A stretch of 64,000 nucleotides of DNA from Rhypophila decipiens (Eukaryota; Ascomycota; Sordariomycetes; Sordariales; Naviculisporaceae), in the NCBI GenBank assembly GCA_033297075.1, contig MU858133.1, forward strand, positions 1 through 64,000, written 5' to 3'. Every line of letters begins with the position of its first letter. Position 1 is the stretch's first letter. The notes below the pieces were generated by a model. That model was not told where the DNA came from. It was given only the letters and a program-made list of their open reading frames with translations, and searched no databases. This document shows positions 32,820 to 43,600 of this stretch, in pieces. The position numbers and the translations under genes were made by a program.

Positions 32820-33901
32820 TTTGAGATGGTATGGAGCCACTGCAAGACGCTAGCTACGGGTAGACCTTCGTTATGGGCCGAGTTTGTGGGTGGAAGAAAA
32901 GGACGAGCAAATCGAGACAAAGAAGCCGAGGTGGGGGAGCTTCAGTTCTACCTGGAATTAGCAGGCCTCGAATATTCTCCCTGTTAGCTAAGCAGTTGCT
33001 CTCCTTCAAGTTTGATGACAAATTGCCCTCGCCCGCGGACTTTGTGGAATTAAGCCGGGTGCCACTGCCAATACAGTGCCAGATGAGATTCGGGGCAGAC
33101 GTACCGTCGCGTGGTAGGTAGGTACTGTGCCGATATGCCCTGTGCCACCTGCTGTATCACCTGAAATTTGCAGTCCCCGCATTTGGCCCGGGACCAGAGC
33201 TGGACCAGACTCTAACCAGACAGTGCCCGACTCGTGGTAACATTTACTAGTGCAAGGTGACGTGAATCAAGGAAATGCCACTGTCATTCAAATACGGGAG
33301 CCAACCAAAAGGTCAAATAGCTGCCTCAATAGAAGACAAGGCGAGGTTGACGGGGACCCACATTCTCGCCCCTTTTTGAAGTAAACAACCAAAGTGGGGA
33401 CAGGGACAGGGGTGGGGAAACAGGGGCAGTGTCAGTGTTTATCCCCGGTAACCCGTATTGGTCGAGGAGATCCACGTATCATTACCATCCAATTCATGTA
33501 ATTACTACACTGGTTGGGAGAAGATGAATGAAGATGTTATGTGGAAATTTTTTCCTGGTCAAGGTAAGAAAGATCAATTCTTTACCTTCCCTTTTAGTGG
33601 CTATTACTCTCCGTTTAGCCAGCAGACCACGAACTCATGTTCCGGCGCTCAACAAGGCCAAGCAAAGAGTAATTACCCAGACTTGACCCCGACTCAGTAA
33701 TGATACACCCTGCCGTGGGACGCTCTCGCGGAACCCAAAGCTCTGGGTGAGAGAAATGATGGTCAATCTCCTAAGCCCCAGTAGAAAAAGTCTTGGAAAA
33801 AAAGACTTGAGGCCTTAAATGTGCGTGTTGCGCCATGGGATGTCGAATAATGAGGTAGATCCACATGATCAAACAAGCGATTTCCTGGAACAACATTGGC
33901 T
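32820..33901. promoter_or_regulatory. Divergent upstream region of the SDR and crotonase-like genes
   Basis: About 1.08 kb between two head-to-head genes. It contains GGACCAGA twice, at 33191-33198 and 33202-33209, the reverse complement of the TCTGGTCC motif found in other non-coding parts of the cluster. No gene is recognised. Confidence 0.5.
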
Positions 33902-34834
33902 ATGAAGTTGCTTCGAGCTGTTGTGTTTCTAGTAGCCTCTTCGGCCACCGCACTGGCGGGCGAACCTGCAGTCTCCCGCTATGGCAAACTATCATTCCGT
34001 ACCACTGGTAACGGTAGTGTGACGAGGGCCACTTTCTTCAACCCGCCCATCAACCTCGTGGACAAGTTTGTCATCTCGGACCTCCTTGACTTCCTCCGTA
34101 CCCTGCAGCCCGGACCGGGAAAGCAGACTGCGAAAGTGGTTATTTTCGACAGTGCCATCAATGACTGGTTCCTCGGACATTACGACTTGCACAATATCCA
34201 GTTACCATTTACAGACGACAAAGGCGCCGTGTTTGAACAAGTCGTCGATTGCACCCGTTTGATGCTCAACACAACCAGTACCATTTTCATCGCCGAGATC
34301 AACGGCCGCTCCCTCGGTATCGGCCAGGAGCTGAGCTTGCACATGGACATGCGTTTCGCAGGCCCCAAGGCGCTCGCCAGCTCGTTTGAAGAGTCGATCG
34401 GCCTAGCGGCGGCTGCTGGCGGACAGGCTTTCTTGGGCCCAACAATCGGCAAAGGGCGAGCCATGGAGTATCTACTAGGCGCCAAAGGAATCGATGGACC
34501 CACAGGCGAGAGACTGGGCCTGTTCAATACTTACTATTCCACGGCAAAGAAGCTCAAGAGCGAAGTATCTGCACTTGCCGAGCGGATATCTTGGTTCCCG
34601 CAGCACTCGATCAACGACACCAAAGTGACCTTGAGCGTCCTAAACCCTACCACTGAAGAGTTGGATGCCCAGCTCGGCCGGTTCCTTCCGCTCATGTTCC
34701 TCCCAGAGGAGCAAGCAACCGTCTCCAAATTCTTGGAACTGTCAGGAAACCAGTCAGAAAGCAAGTTTGAGTTGGATTTGCCAGAGTCATCGGTCAAGGC
34801 GGCGAGAGATGGTGTCTACAGCTACGGATATTAA
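33902..34834 (+). CDS. Secreted crotonase-fold (enoyl-CoA hydratase/isomerase-like) protein
   Basis: A single exon of 310 residues from the ATG at 33902. A signal peptide (MKLLRAVVFLVASSATALAG) comes first, which is odd for an acyl-CoA enzyme. The crotonase core is recognisable: VVIFDSAINDWFLGHYDLH takes the place of the first oxyanion loop. IFIAEINGRSLGIGQELSLH matches the second, with GIG for GGG. SSFEESIGLAAAAGG carries the usual active-site Glu. Four NxS/T sequons (NGS, NTT, NDT, NQS) fit passage through the secretory pathway. Either it acts on a non-CoA substrate in the ER or outside the cell, or the fold has been reused. Its place in the cluster suggests polyketide processing, but this is not shown. 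Confidence 0.85.
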   Translation: MKLLRAVVFLVASSATALAGEPAVSRYGKLSFRTTGNGSVTRATFFNPPINLVDKFVISDLLDFLRTLQPGPGKQTAKVVIFDSAINDWFLGHYDLHNIQLPFTDDKGAVFEQVVDCTRLMLNTTSTIFIAEINGRSLGIGQELSLHMDMRFAGPKALASSFEESIGLAAAAGGQAFLGPTIGKGRAMEYLLGAKGIDGPTGERLGLFNTYYSTAKKLKSEVSALAERISWFPQHSINDTKVTLSVLNPTTEELDAQLGRFLPLMFLPEEQATVSKFLELSGNQSESKFELDLPESSVKAARDGVYSYGY

Positions 34835-35578
34835 GTGTACAGTAGTCCAAGACGATAGTAGTGATACATAGCAAAGACATTCTGAAGGAAATCATGGCCA
34901 GTAACGAGATAATTAGTTGTAGGACAAGAACCGAGTAATAAATGTATCAGATATTCTCAGTGCGCCACGCACTCCTATTATTCCACCGTATCACAGCCTG
35001 TTAATCACAGTTCTCAAACCTGGACAAAGTGCCAGAAAAGTGCTCCGTCCAAGTTCTCCACCAGTAACCGCGGTCACTTCATATTCCTCCGCTGGCCAAC
35101 CATCGTACTGCACATGCTCACTCTGTTGGGCCCGCTCAATCATGAACCCCACGATGGTCGTATGATGTGTTCTCAAGTCGTGCAACTCGATGCGGGGTGT
35201 TTGTTACCCGGTATTTGGCGGTCAGCAAGTTAAAGTCGGCTCCTTGTCTGGTCCATTAAACTCGGGCCCCGATGGAACGCGCCGCGCGCGGCCAATCGAT
35301 ATGTTATGATCATTCGATATCATTGCTCTACACAATTACCGCTCTGTATTAGTGATGGAATAAGGTTGACAAATGATGCAAACCATGGATTGACTAACTT
35401 CAGTCTACTGATCGCCATTTTCCCCGGATATCGGTACTGATTCACTGAGCTGGCCGACAGCCATTGTCTTGTGTGTCTTGCTCCATTGGAGACATCAGAT
35501 ACCCTCAAATTTACCTTGGTGCCTAGTTTGAGCTTCTAGACGTTTTGCATATTCCAAGAGCAACTTCAATTTTGCACA
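34835..35578. promoter_or_regulatory. Upstream region of the 2OG oxygenase gene
   Basis: No gene in 744 bp. One TCTGGTCC lies at 35247-35254, about 325 bp before the ATG. A GC-rich tract with GCGCCGCGCGCGGCC lies near 35278-35292. Confidence 0.45.
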
Positions 35579-36799
35579 ATGGCGACGGTAACAATGACGG
35601 AAATCGACACAAGCTCAAAGTTCTTTCCTGAGCCATTCCCAGAGGGTCTGCCTGTCATCGATCTTGCCAGAATTAGCTTGGCTAAGCTACTCGATGGCGA
35701 TGACAAGGAATCATCCACTCTTTTCGAAGTTTGCAAAGACAAGGGCTTCTGCTATCTCGACCTCCGAACTCATGAAAAGGGTGTCAGATTGACCAAGCAG
35801 GCCGAGCAGATGCACCAAGCGGCCAAGAAGTTCTTTGGCGCCCCGATCGAGGAGAAGCGAAAGTTCAACACTCGTCCTCCCGAGACGGGCTTGCTCGATA
35901 GAGGGTACCGCGAGACAGGATGCGACGCCGAAGGAAACCCAAACAAGATGGAAATGGTCAATGTAAGCAGCGATTCGCTTTTTGGCTGAAGACTACTGGC
36001 AATCTTTAACTCACACCACGACCATCTATCATGATCTAGATTGCCCAGTCTGACTTCTTCTCGGGCGAAGAACCCGACTACCAATTGCCACCTTTCCTGG
36101 CCCCGTACGAGGACCTTTTCAAGTCCATCATGCGCGATGCCAATGAGATCCACAACGTGATCCTTACAATTCTCGAGAAACAGCTCCAGATCCAGCCGGG
36201 AACATTCACCTCAATCCACAAACTGACGCAAAACTCGGGCGACTTTGTCCGGGTGCTCAACTATCCGGCTCCCAAGGACGGCATTCCACTCAAGGATCCG
36301 CCAACACCTCCACATCGCGACGCCGTCAGTGTCGCGCTGCTCTTCACCTGGCAGGGCGGCCTCCAAATCACAAATGCGCCCAACGAGTACAAGCGTCTGG
36401 ACACGGAGCTTGACCCGGAGGAGAGCTGGTTCTACGTGCCGCCCATCCCGGGCCATGTCATTATGAACCTCGGCGATGCCATGCACATCATGACAAACGG
36501 GCTACTCAACTCGGGCAAGCATCGTGTGGTTACGCCTCCTGGACCTCAGGGAAGATACCAACGACTGAGTGTGCTGCTGGTGGCACGTCCCTGGGCCGAT
36601 GCCAAGCTGCGTACGGTTGACAGCCCGCTGGTCAGGCCGGGACAGTATCTGGATCAGGATCTCACCGCCAGGGAATGGGGACGGGAGAAGGTAATGTTTT
36701 CCGTGTTGACTTGTCGCTGTAAGGGGACTATCCAGCTGACGGAAATAGGTCTTAAGAATAATTGGCTTGGCTGACAAAGCCAAGTCTGGTAAGAACTAA
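35579..36799 (+). CDS. 2-oxoglutarate/Fe(II)-dependent oxygenase (isopenicillin-N-synthase-like)
   Basis: Three exons, 35579-35962, 36040-36690 and 36749-36799, give 361 residues. The N-terminal DIOX_N domain includes GLPVIDLARISL and GFCYLDLRTHEKG. The jelly-roll core carries the iron triad: His220 and Asp222 in PPHRDAV, and His289 in SGKHRVV. The oxoglutarate-binding Arg303-x-Ser305 lies in YQRLSVLL. Splicing the last intron replaces a read-through tail with VLRIIGLADKAKSGKN, a better family ending. Enzymes of this type hydroxylate, desaturate or epoxidise small molecules. It sits directly upstream of the PKS on the same strand, so it is a likely tailoring enzyme. Confidence 0.93.
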
Positions 36800-37629
36800 A
36801 CGGAGATTCCTGATGAGAATAGTTATGGTAATTACGGTATCTGATACACGGGGTGACGGACATGTTGTTACAAGGTAGATGTTCTTATCGACATTAGTCA
36901 TGTAGAAATGTCGCGTAAATTGAATGATATTGCTTCAGAAATAAGTTAAGCATGCTTTGGAGAGAGCTGACTTGTCAATGATGAAATCACACCACGTTGT
37001 ATTCCATCCAGACTGGGGATGGTGCAACGCCTGTAATACGCCCTGTGACATGATCCGAGTGTGAAAACGACACCGCTATTTCTGTCCTCGACATTTGAGG
37101 CACTTTCCAACCACATGTCCGTTTAGGCTAAGTAGCTCATTCCTTTGCTATCGGAAGATTTCTCATTAGTGTATGTTACGTAGGCATGTAGTACGGATCG
37201 TCAATCCTGCATATTGTGCCTAACGCTGGTCCTTGTCCCTCAAAGCCCGTCACCTGCTTGCTTCCTGTTGCATCCGCAGTGTTCACATGCCCTTGTGGCC
37301 CATGCTAGTACTGAATGCAGTCATGGTCTGGTCCTCACTTGGTCCTCGTCTGGGTATGGTGAGAACTTCATGCCCGACTGTTCCTATCTTTTTACCATAT
37401 CGGCTTGATGTCGTCCCTACACCGCAAGATCGGCCTCCGGACCGGCATCGAGTCTGAAGTCAATATACTGAACCCGTGATGATGTCTCATAGATAGTACT
37501 AGTAGCTTCTCCCGGCATACCCGTTGATCCTGCTACAGCTCCATTCTCGAGGAACCACTAGCAATTTCTCGTTGCGACTTTATCAGAGCAATTCAACATA
37601 CCACGTTTGACATACAACGTACACTCAAC
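36800..37629. promoter_or_regulatory. Upstream region of the PKS gene
   Basis: No gene in 830 bp. TCTGGTCC lies at 37327-37334, about 300 bp before the PKS ATG. No clear TATA box is seen near the start. Confidence 0.45.
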
Positions 37630-40600
37630 ATGGCGGAAGAGACGACTTGGACCCGAGGAGTAGAGCCTATTGCCATCATCGGCATGGGTTGCCGTTGGCC
37701 TGGTGAGACAGGGAGTGACGTTGATGTCGAGACACCCAGCGCGTTGTGGGATTACCTGGTAGCCAGGAAGAACTCGTACAGTGACTTCCCTGCGGACCGC
37801 ATCAGCGATGCCTGGTATCACCCCGAGCCCAACAGGCCAGGCTCCTTCTACACTCGCGGCGGATGCTTTCTGAAGAGGGACCCCCGACAGTTTGATCCGA
37901 CCTTCTTCGGCATCAATCCGCAGGAGGCCACCAGCTTGGATCCGGCCCAGCGCAAGTTCTTGGAGGTGGTGTACGAGACTCTCGAGTCGGCAGGTGCCAC
38001 GCTCGAGACCTTGAACGGGTCCAAGACGGGCGTCTTTGTGGGCAATTTCAACTACGACCACCAGTTGATGCAATACCGCGACACCGAGTACCCGGAGCCG
38101 TATGGCATCTCTGGCGGCGGCATCGCTCTCCTAAGCAACAGGATCAACTATGTCTTCAACCTGCACGGCCCGAGCCTGACCCTCGATACGGCATGCTCGA
38201 GCTCCATGTACGCCCTGCACTTGGCTTGCGTTTCCATCCTGTCAGGCGAGTGCACCTCGGCCATCGTCGGCGGTTCCAACCTGATCTTGACGCCCGAGTG
38301 CCAAGTATTTTCGGCTTCGCTGGGAGCCGTGTCCAAGAGCTCCCGGTGCCAGACCTTTGATGCGGCCGCGGATGGGTACGCGCGAGCTGATGGTATCGGC
38401 GCTTTGTACATCAAACCGCTGAAGCAGGCCATCAAGGACAATGACCCCATCCGGGCTGTTATAAGAGGAACAGCCATCAATGCAAACGGCCGCACCGGCG
38501 GCATCACCCACCCCGATCCCGATGGGCAAGAAGGGGCCATCAGACGCGCTTACGAGCGAGCGGGCAACCTTGACCCCAACGAGACATTTTACTTTGAGTG
38601 TCATGGCACGGGTACACCAGTCGGTGATCCCCTCGAGGTGGAAGCAATTGGCCGCTTTTTTGCCAAGGAGAGGGACCCCGGTCGTCCCCTCCATATCGGT
38701 TCGGTACGGACTCCTCCTCTGTGATGTCTGAGATGGCCCAACTGACAGAGCGTGTAGATCAAGAGCAATATGGGACACTGTGAACCAGGTTTGTCTTTAC
38801 TCTAATTAACAGCAAGTTTGAGACCTCTCTTGTCGCTGACATCCGATTTAGCAAGCGGAATTGCCGGCATCATGAAGACTGTTCTTTCTCTGGAGCAAGG
38901 ATCTATTCCTCCCATTCTCGGGTTGAAGAAACTCAATCCCAACAGTAAGCTTTGTATTATTCACTCTGTTATCTCGCTTGTGGGAGGTTACAACTGACAC
39001 TCATCTTCCCAGTCGATCTTCGCGATGGAAAGCTGAAGATTGTCCAAGACCAGCTGGTCTGGCCGTCGGGGAAGTTGCGAAGAGCAAGCGTCAACTCATT
39101 CGGCTACGGTGGCGCCAATGCCCACACGATCCTGGAATCTATCGAAAGCCTTGCACCCGGTCGTGGTGGTGTGAAAGCCAAGGCGAGGAGCATCGACGCG
39201 AATGGTTTCACCAACGGCGTGAACGGAACAAACGGCATCAATGGTCACGGGCTGAATGGATTCCACCATACGAATGGCAGCATTGCAGGCAATGGAGCTG
39301 ACGGGGCAAACGGCCATCACCAAGCTGGAAGCAGAAGCCAGTATCTGCTTGCCTTGTCTGCACACAATGAGCTGACCTTGAAACAAAATGTCTCTGTCCT
39401 GCGTGATCAAGCCGACAAGTACGATGTTATTGATCTGGCCTACACGCTGGGATGCAGACGGTCGAAGCTTGCAAGCAGGTCCTTTGTGGTTGCTTCGCAG
39501 GAGACCATTGCCGATGCTTTGAATCCAGAAGGTCTCATGATCTCCAAAGCCACGGGCTCCAAAGAGTTGAACCTTGGCTTTGTCTTTACTGGTAATTCGC
39601 TTCCTGTCCAGCTTGCTGACTCTTGATCAACCGAGGCTAACAATTTCTTCTTCAGGCCAGGGAGCTCAGTGGCCGCAGATGGGCCTTGATCTGATGGAGA
39701 GTTTCCCGACCTATTTGCAGACTATTCGCAAATTGGACCGCGTACTGAGGAAGTTGAAACAGGCACCTGCTTGGACGATAGAAGGTGATCGATCCACTCT
39801 CGAACAGTGTGTGGAGATGAGATACTGACCTCGGTATTGCAGATGCCCTACGTGCGCCAGACGAGTCCAGCACCGTCCACCAGGCCTCCATGTCCCAGCC
39901 CCTGGTCACTGCCATCCAAGTGGCACTGGTGGACCTTTTAGCCTCGTGGAACATCAAACCAGCTGCTTCCATCGGCCACTCGTCGGGGGAAATCGCCGCG
40001 ACATATGCTGCCGGACTGTTGAGCGCCGCCGAAGCCATTGTGGTTGCCTATGCTCGCGGCCGCGCAGTGTCCAGAAATACCAGCAAAGGTGCCATGATAG
40101 CAGTCGGCGCCGGAGAAGAGGCGATTGCTCACCATTTGGAGGAGCTTTCATCTCTCAGAATCGCCTGCTACAATTCCCCACAGAGCCTGACCATCAGCGG
40201 AGAAGCCGACCATGTTGCCGAACTGAAAGTGAGGTTGGACGCTGACAGCACTTTTGCCCGCATCTTGCACACGGGTGGAAATGCCTATCACTCGTCTCAT
40301 ATGAAGGCACTGGGAGGGTCATACGAGCAAGAGGTGAACGATATGCTATCCCAGCTCTCCCCGTCCGATAGAACTCCAGCTTTCGGCCGGTCTGAATTCT
40401 GGTCAACTGTTTCGGGCGATATCCACATGAGCAAGGAAGATCCAGATGCACGGTATTGGCGCGGCAACCTCGAGTCTGCTGTCCGATTCAGCCAGTGCTT
40501 GACGAAGCTGCTGGACGCAAGACAACTTGACTACCTCGTCGAACTCGGCCCACATTCGGCGCTCCAAGGTCCCATCCGCCAGATTGGCCAAGGTATCAAG

Positions 40601-43600
40601 ACAGACAAGCTGACCCCATATGTTTCGGCTCTCGTCAGAAACAAAGATGGAGTAGCGAGCGCTCTATCCACGGCGGGAAGCCTGTTGGCCAACGGCCACG
40701 ACGTCGACCTGCTCCGTATCAATTCCAAGGAAGTCTACAATTCTGCCACCGACACAGTGTCGATCGAGAGCACTGGCAGGACCATCGTGGATCTCCCCAA
40801 GTACCAGTGGCAATACAACCGGCTCTTCTTCTTCGAGAACCGCTGGACTCGGGAATTCCGTCTTCGAAGTCACCCCCGCCACGATTTGCTTGGATCTGCC
40901 ATTCCCGGCGGCAATCGAAATGAACCCACGTGGAGGAACGTCCTCAAGTCCAAACATGTCCCCTGGCTGCAACATCACAAGATCGGAACCAACTCCGTCT
41001 TTCCAACTACTGGCTACTTGGGCATGGCTGCAGAGGCTGCGTTGCAAACTGCTGAACTTAAGGGCATCGGTCTGTCTTCGATCACGTGCTTCAACTTTGA
41101 AGATGTCGTGCTTACGGCCGCCCTGTTGGTTCCCGATGATGATCGTGGCGTGGAGCTACTTACCAGTCTCAAGCCAGAGCCTCAAGGGAGCGAGACGCAG
41201 TGGAGCTTCACCGTGACTTCTGTCATGAATGCCGATGGCCAAGATGTCTTCACCGATCACTGCCACGGCAAGATTGGGTGGTCTACCGCAGACCCAGAGA
41301 AGGAACCCTTGAGCACGGAACGCCAAGAACAGAAGAAGCCCGTCTCATCTACGAGATGGTATGATGCCTTCACCAACGTCGGGTTGAACTATGGACCCAC
41401 ATTCCAAGGCCTCACCCAAATCCACGTCGACGCTGATGGAGGCCAGAAACTGGCATCAAGTCTACTGCTGTTCGAGCCAACTCGGGACATGATGAAGCAA
41501 GAGTCTCGCTATGTCGTACATCCCACCGCCCTCGATTCGGCTCTGCAACTCGCCATCATCGCCCATCACAAAGGCCGCGCTGTGGAGTGCAATTCTGCAT
41601 TCTTACCCGTCTCACTTGGCAGTCTGACCATTCACACAAGCCCAACCGCTGATAGCAGAACTCAGGCCCCCCTGAAGGCAACAGCCGTAACCACCGTTTC
41701 CAAGGACCGTGGCTTCGCGAGCGAGTTCAGGATCGTTTCTGAGCAGGGCGATGTCCTGGTCACAGCCAGCGACCTCAACTTCCTCGCCTCCCATGCCGAT
41801 TCACCGCCTCAAGCCGATCAGCCAGAGTGGAATGAGACGCCTTACACACGACTGGAGTGGAAGGCGGACTTTGACCTCCTTAACACGTCAAAAGTCGAGC
41901 GCATGTATCCTCATGCCGGCAGCGGTGAGATGCCAGAAGTACCCCTGCTCGAACAACTCGCCTTGCACCAGATTGTGCAGTTCCATGAACAGCACAACGA
42001 CTTTTTTGTCCAAGGCTCCAACATCCCCTTCTTACAGAGGTATCTGGACTGGATGGCCGAGAAAGTTGAACTCGCCAAGCAAGACATGTTACCAGGAGGC
42101 AGGGCCATCGTGGCCAAATCAGTCGAGGAGCGCGACGCAGAAATGCAAAAACTCTATGACGCACTCTTGGACCATCACGCACCAGAGACCCGTCTCATGG
42201 TCCACATGTATCGCAGCCTTCCTGCCGTATATCGCGGCGAGATGACGGGTATCCAAGCCGCAGTCCAGGTAACCATAACCCTCACCCTGACCATAACCCT
42301 AACCCTAAGCTAACCCTAACCCTAAGGACCGCCTGTTGGACGATACCTACGAGTTCATGGAACTCTACCATGCGGGCAACAAAGCCCTCACCGAGATGAT
42401 CAAGCTCCTGTCGTACAAGAACCCGCGTCTCAAGATCCTCGAGGTGGGCGGAGGCACGGGTAGCGCCACCAAAGAAGTAGTGCCGTCACTGAGTGGCAGT
42501 GACACGCTGTATCGTGGCTATGAGAGCTACACCTTCACCGACATCACGAGCTCATTCTTGGCCAAGGCTCATGATAACTTCAAGCAGTACAAGGGCATGA
42601 AATACGCCACATTTGATATGCAGACACCAGCAAAGGATCAAGGCTTCGAGGCCGACTTTGACCTTGTCATTGCCTCCAACGTCATCCATGCCACGACCGA
42701 TATCCAGAAGACGCTCGCCAACATCCGATCCCTCCTCAAGCCGGGTGGCTATCTTGCCTTGTTCGAGATTGTCCAGCCGAGGTTATCGTGGGTCAATATA
42801 CTGGGAACGTTTTCAGGTATGGTTCCTTGTAGCTTTGCATCTACAAGTCATGTTATGTTAACATTTTTCACCAGATTTCTGGAACGGGGATCACGACGTC
42901 AATTTCCGTCGGACTGAAGGTCCATTCCTAACCCTAAGCATGTGGAAGGATGTGCTTCCCAAGTCGGGCTTCCGGGGCGTGGATATCAAGCTCGACAGCT
43001 TCGCCGAGTACAAGGAGGCGGCTGTCATATTTGCTCGAACAGCCGAGGAACCATATGACGTTGGAGTACCACGGTCATTGAATGCTTCCAATCAGTTCTC
43101 TGTGGTAAGTCGAGCTCCTAACACAGTCATGGCATTTATTGTCGCCAGTCAGGGCATTTATTCTTGCCTGTCAAGGCATTGATTCTAGCCAGTCAGGGCA
43201 TTTAACAGTACGCCATGATCAAGCACTGACAGGCTTTACTCCTAGATTTACCGAGGTCGTCCTTCGCTTTTCGTGAATCAGTTTGCACAGTTCCTCACCT
43301 CCGCCTGTCCATCTTCTTCAGTCGAGCTTGTATCAGTGTCTGCACCGAGCGACATTCAAAACAAGCGGGCCATCTTCCTCACAGAAGTCGACGGGCCCAT
43401 GTTCACCAACGCCACCGAGGACGAGTGGAACGGGCTAAAGCGCAAGATACTCACTGCCAGTTCATCCCTGTGGGTCACGAGAGGCAACTTGTTGGCGGCG
43501 TCTGGACAGGAAATGAAGGCCGAGCAGGCCATGATCGTCGGTCTAGCCAGCGCTTTCAGGTCAGAGTCAAAGTCCCTCAAGTTCCTCACTGCAGACCTTG

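Noticed and set aside
42269..42326. Window as a true chromosome end
   Set aside because: All CCCTAA tracts are short, internal and flanked by continuing genes on both sides.
42925..42940. CCTAACCCTAAGC in PKS exon 8 as a third telomeric intron
   Set aside because: Too short to be an intron and in frame as FLTLS within a stretch that reads normally for an HR-PKS methyltransferase end (EGPFLTLSMWKDVL).
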